Shown: one piece after another, positions 21,524 to 30,400 of the stretch | Position numbering within the stretch: position 1 is the stretch's first letter | How the letters are laid out: each line of letters begins with the position of its first letter | From: an uncultured Anaeroplasmataceae bacterium | Lineage (GTDB): Bacteria > Bacillota_I > Bacilli_A > Acholeplasmatales > Anaeroplasmataceae | Reading direction: 5' to 3' | DNA length: 64,000 nucleotides | NCBI GenBank assembly: GCA_934229535.1 | Contig: CAKQDS010000006.1 | Coordinates: forward strand, 1-64,000 | The notes under the pieces: generated by a model | Seen by the model: the letters and a program-made list of their open reading frames with translations, nothing else | What the model was told of the DNA's origin: nothing | Databases searched by the model: none | Made by a program: the position numbers and the translations under genes

Positions 21524-22531
21524 CTACTTTCCTAATTTGACACGAGGGTCAACAATAGAATACATTATATCAGAGAATAGGGTTCCAATAATTGTTAAAA
21601 CTGCTAAGAACATATTATATCCCATTACAAATGGAATATCAGCCTGTTTTAAGGCTTGATAAGCAAGTCTACCAATTCCATCAATTCCAAATACCTCTTC
21701 GGTAATCATCATACCACCAAATAATGAAGGTAGAATACCAGCAAGAAGGGTAGCAAGAGGAATCATAGTATTACGGAAGGCATGCTTATAAATAACATCC
21801 TTTTCAGGCAATCCTTTAGCTCTTGCAGTACGAATATAATCTGCATTTAAAACCTCAAGTGTATTTGTTCTTGTATAACGCATTAATCCACCAATAGATA
21901 ATATTACAGATACAAAGATTGGTAAAACCAAATGCTGACAAATATCACCAAATTTTTCCATATGACCTGCAAATGTATTTGCATAATCCTTTGTTGCATA
22001 TATTAAGCCATTAGATGGCAACCAACCTAAATCACCAGAAAATACCTTAATACATACAGCAGCAAAGAAATATGTTGGAAGAGCAATACCAATCATTGTA
22101 AAAATTGTAACTAAATAATCTCTTACAGAATATTGATGGGTAGCACTTGAAATTCCAAGAGGAATTGCAATTAAAAACTGAAGAATTGTTGCAATAATAG
22201 CAATAGCAAAGGAAATCCACATATTATCTTTAATTACTTTAGATACAGGCTGTTGATAAACAAACGATGTACCTAAATCACCCTTACATAAATTTAATAA
22301 CCATTTACCATAGCCGCTAACAATTCCCTTGAATGAATTATCGCCAATTCCATATAATGCTTTAAATGCATCAATATCAGCTTGAGTAATAGTACCATTT
22401 TGTAAAGCCTGGGCATATTTAACATCAACATATGAGCTTGGCATCATTCTTACTAGTGAATATATGATTAATGATACACCGAATAAAACAACAACGGATA
22501 TCAATAATCTTTTAACTATGTATTTAAACAT
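21524..22531 (-). CDS. oppB: Oligopeptide ABC transporter permease OppB
   Basis: A 335-residue permease with six predicted helices. It has the OppB/DppB N-terminus ('VKRLLISVVVLFGVSLIIYSLVRMMP'), the EAA loop 'ARAKGLPEKDVIYKHAFRNTM' and the C-terminal 'VDPRVKLG'. AGGAGG lies 7 bases before the ATG. It follows oppA after a 45-base gap that holds a small hairpin, a layout often seen where the binding protein must be made in excess over the permeases. It forms the membrane channel together with OppC. Confidence 0.94.
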   Translation of the reverse strand: MFKYIVKRLLISVVVLFGVSLIIYSLVRMMPSSYVDVKYAQALQNGTITQADIDAFKALYGIGDNSFKGIVSGYGKWLLNLCKGDLGTSFVYQQPVSKVIKDNMWISFAIAIIATILQFLIAIPLGISSATHQYSVRDYLVTIFTMIGIALPTYFFAAVCIKVFSGDLGWLPSNGLIYATKDYANTFAGHMEKFGDICQHLVLPIFVSVILSIGGLMRYTRTNTLEVLNADYIRTARAKGLPEKDVIYKHAFRNTMIPLATLLAGILPSLFGGMMITEEVFGIDGIGRLAYQALKQADIPFVMGYNMFLAVLTIIGTLFSDIMYSIVDPRVKLGK

Positions 22532-22548
22532 ACAAATCCTCCTTAATC

Positions 22549-22578
22549 AAAAGCATTTTAAAACAAAATAATGCTTTT
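22549..22578 (-). terminator. Intercistronic hairpin between oppA and oppB
   Basis: The inverted repeat AAAAGCATT / AATGCTTTT (arms 22549-22557 and 22570-22578, 12-base loop) overlaps the oppA stop codon. There is no U-tract after it; the next bases are the oppB ribosome site. It is more likely a partial attenuator or an mRNA 3'-end stabiliser that raises OppA over the permeases than a full terminator. The stem is AT-rich and only moderately stable. Confidence 0.45.
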
Positions 22579-25276
22579 AACGTTCTTTATTAGTAACTAA
22601 TGAAACTAAATGTAGGTTACTAGTTAATCCCTTATATGGAGATAATTCCTCATCAGGAGTTAATGTTGTAACATCAATCTTATTGCCATTATAAGCAAAT
22701 AAGTCATCTCTTTGATATGTAGGAAGCTCAACAGCAAGTTGCATAATTAAATCAAGAGCACTTGCATAAATAACCTTACGAGCTTCTTGATCATTAGTTT
22801 GTCTTCCTTGATCAATTAAATCAGATAATTCAGATACTAGTGTATTTTCATAATCATATTTGCCACCAGCATTCATTAAGATTTGCTTATATCCCCAGTT
22901 TAAAACTGAAGTTGCCTTTGAATCCTTATGGTAAACCTGATACATATCAGGGTCAATTGTTGAACCCCAAGCAGCAGCCCAAACAGTTAAATCACCAGTT
23001 GAAAGCTTCTTTAAAGCATTAGCATCAGTTTGACAAGTAATTTGGAAGCCATATTTATTTAATACTTCTTGAGCATGCCACATTGCATTCCATGCAGGGT
23101 GGTCAGTTTCTTCACCAGCAATAGTAAATACATATTTACATACATTTGAACCATTTTGGTAAATACCACTACCATTTAGTGTATAGCCAGCACCTTCTAC
23201 TAAAGATATAATAAATTCTTTTTGATCAGCTTCGCTCATAACTTGTCCAGCACTATAGCCCTTGTTAGTTACGAATTCAGCATAATCTGGATTTACAACA
23301 GATAAGTCCTCGGGAATTGCTCCACCGATATATGGATAATAAGGTGTTGCCTCCTTAGGATAAGCCCAGCTTGATAAAGACATAGGACGATAGATAGCTT
23401 GAGCAGTGTTTTTATAGTATTCAACGCATTCTTGAGTGTTAATTGCATGCATAATAGCTTGTCTTATCTTCACACTTGGAACCTTACTAGCATTAATACC
23501 AATATATCCATAACCAGCGGTTCTAATTGATTTATTTTGAATACCTTCACTTAATTTACCTTCAAGTTCAGTAATGGTTTCAGGCTTTGCGTTTGGTTGA
23601 ACAAAATCAATTTCACCTGAATATAATGTAGTTAGCATTTGGTTAGCAGCAACAACCTGATAACGAACCTTTTTAATAATAGGAGTACCCATTAAATAAT
23701 ATGGATTTCTTTCATAATAAACAACACCCTTGTCATAGAATTCAGATGCTTTAATATCAGTGATACCACCAGATGATTTAGATGCAGCATAGGCACCAGC
23801 TCCAACTGGAAGACCAACCTTATCAGCTGAATTAACAACATTATTCATGAATTTTTGAGATGAATATTCAACACCAAAATTTTCAACATAATCGAAAGCC
23901 TTAACATGCTCACTATCTGAATAATAATACATAGGAGCTACAGTAAAGGCAAAGTTCCAAATTGCTTTTGGATCTACCTTCTTAATAGTGATAGATAAAA
24001 CCTCATTATAATCAGACTTAATATCACCATTTGCTTGATATTCAGGCTTCTTATATTCAACGCCATTTACAGTAACAGAGCTATCCATATTTGCAAATTT
24101 AATACCAGAGATATTCTTATAAATTCTCTTATCACCATTTGCATAATATTCTTCCATTAATTCATTAGCAATATAATCATTTAATTTAGTTGAAGTACCC
24201 CAGTAGCTTACAATTTCAGCAATATCAGCAGGAACCTTATCCTCATAAACAATATTAATTGCTTCTTCCTTAGTCATATTTTTAACTTCTGAGAAATCTC
24301 TAAATGAACAAGTAAGAGTTGCATCCTTCTTATTCCAAGTAATATATCCTTCATTATATAAGAACTGTTCAACATCTGTAGTAAATAGATTTTTATGAAC
24401 ATTCTTATTTTCATCAGTAAATGTAGTAGATTCATAAGAATCCATAGCATTTGTATAATCGCTTTCAAGCTCCTCACGGAATAACTCTAAAGCTTTATCA
24501 TAATCTGAATCAATATGAGCATATACTCCACCTAGTGGCTTATATTCCTCAACTAAAATTTCTCTAAAACGATCTGAAGTAATATTTTCAGTCTTATGAG
24601 TGTCAAAAATTTCATTTGCAGTATCAGCAAGAGTTTGAATTCTTGTTATAGCTTCAATTTGGAATTTTTGATTAAATGATTCTTGTTCCTTTTCATCAGT
24701 TTCCTGAGTACGATATTCACCAAGACCAACGATATCAGTTGAATAAATAGTACTTGAACCAGTATATGCTGGATCTAGATAAACATATAAATTGAATAAT
24801 ACATCCTTAATAGTAAGGAATGATCCATTTGAGAAACGAATATTATTCTTTAATACGAAATAATAAGTAGTTGTTTGGTCTTCGTTTTCACCTTGTGATT
24901 TAATTTCAACATCCTTTACAACTACTGGCTCCTTATCGCCATATGTATATTTTCCTTCCTTATCATTTCCAAGCATACCAATTTGAGTCATACCAACAAC
25001 TTCACCATCTGGTCCAGTAGTTGAGAAGAATGGATTAAATACTCTATCAACCTGTGATAATGAGAAAACAAGTGGGTCGTTTTCATTATCATATGTTTTG
25101 CCAATTGGCTTATTTGAGCTAGTTGATGTTTGAGTACCACCATTGCTACTTGGAATAATCACACTTCCGCTAGGAATTGATTCATTTGGATTTTCATTCT
25201 TTCCACATGATGTCATACCAAGTGCAGCAAGTGCAGCTAAAGAAATCATTGAAAATCTTTTTCTAAAATTTGCCAT
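22577..25276 (-). CDS. oppA: Oligopeptide ABC transporter substrate-binding lipoprotein OppA
   Basis: An 899-residue SBP_bac_5-type binding protein that captures peptides at the surface and hands them to OppBC. The lipobox is M-T-S-C (Cys 24), followed by a Ser/Asn/Thr-rich linker. Family features include 'YYFVLKNNIRFSNG' near 160-175 and 'KIRQAIMHAINTQECVEYY' around 600-620. It is about 300 residues longer than typical OppA (540-600). The extra length lies mainly in an insertion at about 200-400, rich in Glu and Asp, which may alter the size range of peptides bound. AAAGGAG lies 8 bases upstream of the ATG. Confidence 0.93.
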   Translation of the reverse strand: MANFRKRFSMISLAALAALGMTSCGKNENPNESIPSGSVIIPSSNGGTQTSTSSNKPIGKTYDNENDPLVFSLSQVDRVFNPFFSTTGPDGEVVGMTQIGMLGNDKEGKYTYGDKEPVVVKDVEIKSQGENEDQTTTYYFVLKNNIRFSNGSFLTIKDVLFNLYVYLDPAYTGSSTIYSTDIVGLGEYRTQETDEKEQESFNQKFQIEAITRIQTLADTANEIFDTHKTENITSDRFREILVEEYKPLGGVYAHIDSDYDKALELFREELESDYTNAMDSYESTTFTDENKNVHKNLFTTDVEQFLYNEGYITWNKKDATLTCSFRDFSEVKNMTKEEAINIVYEDKVPADIAEIVSYWGTSTKLNDYIANELMEEYYANGDKRIYKNISGIKFANMDSSVTVNGVEYKKPEYQANGDIKSDYNEVLSITIKKVDPKAIWNFAFTVAPMYYYSDSEHVKAFDYVENFGVEYSSQKFMNNVVNSADKVGLPVGAGAYAASKSSGGITDIKASEFYDKGVVYYERNPYYLMGTPIIKKVRYQVVAANQMLTTLYSGEIDFVQPNAKPETITELEGKLSEGIQNKSIRTAGYGYIGINASKVPSVKIRQAIMHAINTQECVEYYKNTAQAIYRPMSLSSWAYPKEATPYYPYIGGAIPEDLSVVNPDYAEFVTNKGYSAGQVMSEADQKEFIISLVEGAGYTLNGSGIYQNGSNVCKYVFTIAGEETDHPAWNAMWHAQEVLNKYGFQITCQTDANALKKLSTGDLTVWAAAWGSTIDPDMYQVYHKDSKATSVLNWGYKQILMNAGGKYDYENTLVSELSDLIDQGRQTNDQEARKVIYASALDLIMQLAVELPTYQRDDLFAYNGNKIDVTTLTPDEELSPYKGLTSNLHLVSLVTNKER

Positions 25277-25279
25277 TTT

Positions 25280-26461
25280 TTATTCTCCTTTAACATTAAT
25301 AGTTACTTTTGCATTAACGCTTGAAGCGTCATCTGATAAATAAGATGCCCTATCAGTAACAAAAATAAGATCATCCTTAGAAAAGCTACTAGGCAATTTG
25401 CTAACCTGATAGCTTGCATTAATCGTAACATTGTCAATTGTAGATGTTACCACATTTGCAAATGGAGTAACAACAATACGCTTAGTCTTTGAAAGACCAG
25501 TATCAACATCAAATATAACATTACTAAATGTAACATCTTTAATTGTAGAATTTTTTAGTTCACCAAAAATGCCTATATAAAGGGTATTTTGGGCACCATC
25601 AATATAGTCAGTAACTAGAGTGTTTACTGTATATTGAACCTTGAAATTAGATATTGTATGTCCATTTCCAAGTAATGTTTTTGAAGCATAATTACCAAAT
25701 GAGAATGCTTCTCCACCACAATCAATATCATTAAGCAAATAAATATTTTCAGTCTTATTCAGCTTTAGCTCATTAAAGTTAGAAACAAAGCTAAATGTTC
25801 CCTTTAAATATTTAACGTAAACATCGACATTACCATCATCACTTGCGTCCTTGCCTGGATGGACAAAATCATTATTCCAAACATTTCCATCCTTATCATA
25901 ATAAATAACTGATAGCTTTTTATCAACAATTTCTTGAATAGGCGTATATCCCGTACGCTTTTTAGCATAATTTAAGGCATCGATAAATTTTGCACCCTCG
26001 CTAGTTGAATATGAGCCTAAAATTTGCTTTTTACCAGCATCATCAAGGTAACAAACATTATAAAAGCACTTTTCAACCTTTTTCCAAAAAGCATATAAGG
26101 TTATATTTTTATCCTTAATTGTATTTGTAGAAAAATCCCATGGATTAGAATAGGTTATCTCTGCATCATCACCACTGCCATTTACGTTCTTTTCTAAAAA
26201 CCAACCAACAAGCTCATATCCAGGATAAGTTATTAAATTATTACCATTTCCTGGTAATGTTGATGGCTCATAAACAAGTGACTCTTCACCAATACGTCCA
26301 TAATATTGAATAATAGGCTTACTACTATTCTTATAGCTTGCACCCTCAAGCTCATATGTTACCTTAATTCTTCCTGCATATTTGCTATCTTCTTTTGAAC
26401 AGCCACACAATAATACAGCTAGAAAAATTATAATTATAAGAAAGAAGCTCCTTCTTTTCAT
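25280..26461 (-). CDS. InlB-repeat (Flg_new) lipoprotein, first gene of operon 1
   Basis: A 393-residue predicted lipoprotein (lipobox L-C-G-C, Cys 21). Residues about 30-130 form one Listeria-Bacteroides (InlB B-repeat) unit, ending 'NITLYAFWKK'. A second divergent unit covers about 132-230. The C-terminal part resembles GLUG-type beta-helix repeats ('LLNDIDCGG', 'LLGNGHTISNFKV', 'STIKDVTFSNV'). The same domain order, on a larger scale, occurs in the first gene of operon 2 (39413-44965). The gene ends 3 bases before oppA begins. AAGGGCGG lies upstream of the ATG. The likely role is surface display or binding, possibly of substrates for the locus; this is inference. Confidence 0.85.
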   Translation of the reverse strand: MKRRSFFLIIIIFLAVLLCGCSKEDSKYAGRIKVTYELEGASYKNSSKPIIQYYGRIGEESLVYEPSTLPGNGNNLITYPGYELVGWFLEKNVNGSGDDAEITYSNPWDFSTNTIKDKNITLYAFWKKVEKCFYNVCYLDDAGKKQILGSYSTSEGAKFIDALNYAKKRTGYTPIQEIVDKKLSVIYYDKDGNVWNNDFVHPGKDASDDGNVDVYVKYLKGTFSFVSNFNELKLNKTENIYLLNDIDCGGEAFSFGNYASKTLLGNGHTISNFKVQYTVNTLVTDYIDGAQNTLYIGIFGELKNSTIKDVTFSNVIFDVDTGLSKTKRIVVTPFANVVTSTIDNVTINASYQVSKLPSSFSKDDLIFVTDRASYLSDDASSVNAKVTINVKGE

Positions 26462-26604
26462 TAATATATTCCGCCCTTCTCTTTTACTATAAAACCAATT
26501 TTATCCAAAACAAATACATTATTTTTATTCGAAAAAACAGTAGTTTCTCTATTTTAGAACAAATTTTCCCATAATTTTACGATAAAAATCTAAAATATCG
26601 GTTT
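26462..26604 (-). other. Long 5' leader of operon 1
   Basis: About 143 bases lie between the predicted transcription start and the ATG at 26461. The stretch is AT-rich. I see no convincing riboswitch, T-box or terminator hairpin in it. The ribosome site AAGGGCGG is at its 3' end. Confidence 0.5.
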
Positions 26605-26610
26605 GAAGTA

Positions 26611-26639
26611 ATTATAACACCATTTAATCTACTTATCAA
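26611..26639 (-). promoter_or_regulatory. Promoter of operon 1 (InlB-lipoprotein/opp/subtilase)
   Basis: Minus-strand -35 TTGATA (26639-26634), 17-base spacer, -10 TATAAT (26616-26611) preceded by TGT, an extended -10. The transcription start is expected near 26604. The region AAATGGTGYTATAAT is shared with the operon 2 promoter. Confidence 0.8.
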
Positions 26640-26650
26640 TGATTATCATT
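26638..26650. promoter_or_regulatory. Fur-box-like palindrome overlapping the operon 1 -35
   Basis: A perfect 6-1-6 palindrome, AATGATTATCATT on the plus strand, overlaps the first two bases of the -35. Its core contains GATAAT-type hexamers as in Fur/PerR boxes; I count about 14 matches of 19 to the classical Fur box. A metal-responsive repressor could block the promoter here. No such box is seen at operon 2. The assignment rests on the motif only. Confidence 0.4.
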
Positions 26651-26658
26651 TTTTTTCC

Positions 26659-26678
26659 AAACAGTAAAAGCGTTTTTA
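26659..26678 (-). promoter_or_regulatory. Operator-like element upstream of operon 1, shared with operon 2
   Basis: The minus strand reads AAAAACGCTTTTACTGTTT (26677-26659), which matches 17 of 19 bases with an element at 45305-45287. The core is a CG-centred palindrome like LacI-family operators; TAAAAACGCTTTTA matches the Gram-positive catabolite (cre) consensus at 12 of 14 positions by my count. It ends 19 bases upstream of the -35, a position typical of activator sites. Confidence 0.6.
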
Positions 26679-26700
26679 TAGTATATTTCCATACAAACAT

Positions 26701-26726
26701 TAAAGCAGGTATATAAACCTGCTTTA
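26701..26726 (-). terminator. Terminator hairpin at the end of operon 2
   Basis: A perfect 10-base stem, TAAAGCAGGT / ACCTGCTTTA (26701-26710 and 26717-26726, 6-base loop), begins 5 bases after the stop of the small lipoprotein gene. The following bases are U-rich but interrupted, so termination may be incomplete or Rho-assisted. It separates operon 2 from the operon 1 promoter. Confidence 0.75.
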
Positions 26727-26731
26727 TTAAA

Positions 26732-27403
26732 TTATGCTTGCTTATAATTAATTGTTATTTCATTCAATCTGTCATTTGAATTAAATTTAGCATAGAAACT
26801 AGAAATTTTATCATTTTCTAAGATAATAGTTACTTCTACATCCTTCATATTAGTAAATGTTTTATCCAAGAAAAACACTGAAAGCTTGTCATTTTTAATA
26901 GTAGCATTTAATGTATCAGAAGTTGTTGTACTAGTAATGCTAGATGCTAGCAAATATTCATCATCCAAATTAAATATTAAAACAAATGATGGGAGCTTAT
27001 AATTATCATCAACAAGCTTACCGTTGATGTATTTATTGTTATTAGATGTTTCATATGATGTCCTAGATGTCGTAACACCTAAGTCATCACTATAAAGATC
27101 AACCTTTTGTTCCTCATCACTATAGCTTGAGGTTTTAGCACTACGATCAATTGTATAATCAATTGTCTTTTGATACATAACCATATTATTACCAGTTATC
27201 TTGTTTACTTGATTATAACCTGTAATTGTTTTTTCACTTTCAAAAACACAGGAAATAAATTTTGACATATCCTTAGTAATTATTGTTGTTGTGCTTGGAA
27301 TTTCTGAATTAGCTGACTCTGTGGGCTTAGGCTTCCTATTACAGCCTGTAAAAGTAAATAATGCTACTAAAGAGAAAGCAGCGAATATAATTTTCTTTTT
27401 CAT
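26732..27403 (-). CDS. Small lipoprotein paired with subtilase (copy 2)
   Basis: A 223-residue predicted lipoprotein (lipobox F-T-G-C, Cys 21) with a Lys/Pro/Ser/Thr linker and one beta-rich domain. It lies 12 bases after the second giant subtilase, the same place its counterpart at 9919-10512 holds after the first. Both copies have the same layout: short signal, Ser/Thr linker, about 150-residue beta domain. Sequence similarity between them is weak by eye. No named family recognised. It is the last gene of operon 2, followed by a terminator hairpin. Confidence 0.8.
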   Translation of the reverse strand: MKKKIIFAAFSLVALFTFTGCNRKPKPTESANSEIPSTTTIITKDMSKFISCVFESEKTITGYNQVNKITGNNMVMYQKTIDYTIDRSAKTSSYSDEEQKVDLYSDDLGVTTSRTSYETSNNNKYINGKLVDDNYKLPSFVLIFNLDDEYLLASSITSTTTSDTLNATIKNDKLSVFFLDKTFTNMKDVEVTIILENDKISSFYAKFNSNDRLNEITINYKQA

Positions 27404-27415
27404 ACAAATTTCTCC

Positions 27416-30400
27416 TTATAGATAAAATTTAATTAATCCAAGTAATGATATCATACTTAAGCCATAGCTTAAGGCAGCAACTCTCTTCATAACAATCTCT
27501 CTTGTTGTAAGAGTTGAGGCCTGGTTCATATCAGTAATATCTTGATTGAAATCCGCTACATATTTAGCATAATTATTTCTAAATTCATCAACTGTTGTAA
27601 TATCAATTGCTGACTTATCAGATTTATCAAGAGAATTTATGGTATTCATAATATCATTATATAAGCTAATCTTATCAACACTAAATTCTGTTCCAAGCTC
27701 TTTGATTTGTGCTAGTAAAACACTATATTTTTCATTTATATAATTAGCTTTTAAGGTATTAATTTTCAACACTGCTTCATTAAGCTTATCAGTCATTAGC
27801 TTAATATCAGAATCAGTATAGCCATAATTATGTAAATCCTGTTTCATACCATTATATGCAGTTTTAGTCTTTAAAACTAAAGCTTCATCAGCTAAAGTAG
27901 CATTAGCTGGGATTTGATTAATGTATTTTAAGAAGGTAATAGTGTTTGTATCCTTTGATTCATATATTGAATTAGTAGCATTCTTAACATCAAAGAATAG
28001 AGTATAAATTAAATTGTCATAACCACTAATGCTACCAGATTTTACATTTGGTAATACAATATTAATCTTTTCTTTAGTACCTACCATACCCTTGAATTGA
28101 CCATAATAGTATGGATAATAGCCATTAAATACAAAGAATTTATTCATCAATTTATAAATTTCTGAATCTTCAGTATATGAATAATCAGTTGAACTACCAG
28201 CAAGGCTTCCCTCTAAAGTAGGAGCAACAAGTGATCTAAATTCAACACTATTTAGCTTTGAGCAGTCATAGAAAGCCATATTTCCAATTGATTCAAGTGT
28301 ATCTGGTAAAATAACACTGCTAAGATATGGATTGGCTGCTGCTGCATACATTTCAATTCGATAAGTATTATCTAAAACTGTATAGCTTTGTTCAATCTTT
28401 CCTGTTGGATATGAAGACATTTCAAGTAAGCCATTAGCATTTCTAACATATAAAACGCCATTAGAAATCAAACAATAATCATTAATATTATAGGTATCAA
28501 CAATATTACCATTATCATCATATAGGAATGAAGATTGCTTTATATTATTATAAAAAGCACTCATAGAAATTTCTTTAATTGTATTTGGTAAAACAATTGA
28601 ACCAACATTTAATAATGACAAAGCTTGAATACCAATTTTTTCAACAACAGGCATATTAATAGTTGAAACTCCACTTGCACTTAAGAAAGCATAATCAGCA
28701 ATTTCTTTAACACGTGGCATATCAAGAGATGTAATGCTTGTACAGCCAGCAAAGGCATCTTCTCCTACATATAATAGATTAGATAGATTTACATTCTTTA
28801 GCTTAGTACATGTATAGAATGCACCATCTTCAATTCTTTCAACATTTTCAAGATTGATGTTTACAAGTGCAGTAGCCTTATAAAACATATTATTAGGAAT
28901 TGTTTTTATTGAAGAATCTAAAACAACACTTTGAAGAGAAGTATTATAGGCAAAGATAAAGCCTTTTAATTCCACATTAGCTGGAATTGTTATAGTCTTT
29001 AAATTTAAGCAAGTATAGAATGCAGCCTCACCAATACTTCTCAAAGTTGTAGGAAGCTCTAATGATGTTATTGCAATTCCACTTACAGATGATTCAGAAT
29101 ATGCGGCAAAGGCACCATCACCTATAGTTTCCATTATTGGCATATTAAGAGTTGTAATTTCGGTACAATCAGCAAATGCAAAATCGCCAACACTTGTTAC
29201 ATTAGTTAAATTTGCAACCTTTATTATTGTTGCGTAGAAAGCCATCTTACCAATATGATCATAGAATTTGCTTAAATCAATTGAAGCTAGCTTTGTACAA
29301 TTATAGAATGCATAATCAGAAGCTGTAATTTTGGCATCAGCATCAATATCAACAGTTGTTAAGCCAGTATCATTAATAAAAGCACCATAACCAATTGTTG
29401 TATTGCCATATAAATGGGCATATCTTAATGATGTAATTTTTGCGAATGCACCTTCACCAATATTTACATTCTCACCTAAATCAATTGAATTTAATGCTGT
29501 TGATGTAAATGCATACTTACCAATTTCCTTAGTATTTTTGATATTAACAAGGGTAGCTAGCTTTGTACATGCAGCAAAAGCTCCATCATCAATTGTAAAT
29601 TTTTCATTTGCAAATGTAACACTAGTTAAGGCAGTACATTCAGCAAAAGCATATTCACCAATTTGTGTTACATTATTCAAATTAAGAGTTCTTAGAGTTG
29701 AAATACCTCCAAAGGCACCTTCTTTTACCTCTAAGATAGAATCAGGAATAGTGTATCTACCATAATCATAGCCTGGAGCAGCAAGAATTATAACCTTTTC
29801 ATCACTTGTTAATAATAATGGACCATTTGCTTTGTAATATTCATTAGAAGCTTCAACATTAAATTCCTTTAAAGAGCTACAGCCTTCAAAAATTGTTGAT
29901 TCATTGCCAATAATTTTACTATCCTTAGCAAAAGTAATTTTAGCAAGCTTGGTACAATTAAAGAATGCATATTGTTCTATTTTTGTTTCACCATTTGGCA
30001 TTGTAAGATTTGTTAAAGCTGCACAATTTTCAAAAGCATTGCTATAAATGAAATCAGATTTACCTCTAAAGACAAATGAATTCATTTTACTGCAGCCCTT
30101 AAATGCGCCTTCGCCAACATAAACGATATCTCTCATTACATCTACCTTTATTAAATTTTTACAATTTTCAAAAGTAGATGTTGGAATTCTATCTGAATAA
30201 ATATCAACACTTGTAAGACCACTATTTTTAAACATTCCCTCAGAAAGCTTAGTATAATTACCACTTATAAATGTAGTCAAATTACTACAATCCATAAATA
30301 CTTCCTTCCAAGCATTTCTAAGTGTTGTTAAATTTACACTTGTAATTCCTGTACAGCCTTTAAATGCTTGCTCACCAAGAGCATAGATATGTGATAAATC

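Noticed and set aside
29403..29765. 120-codon plus-strand open frame
   Set aside because: It lies opposite the LRR region of the second subtilase; repeated coding sequence keeps the opposite frame open by chance.
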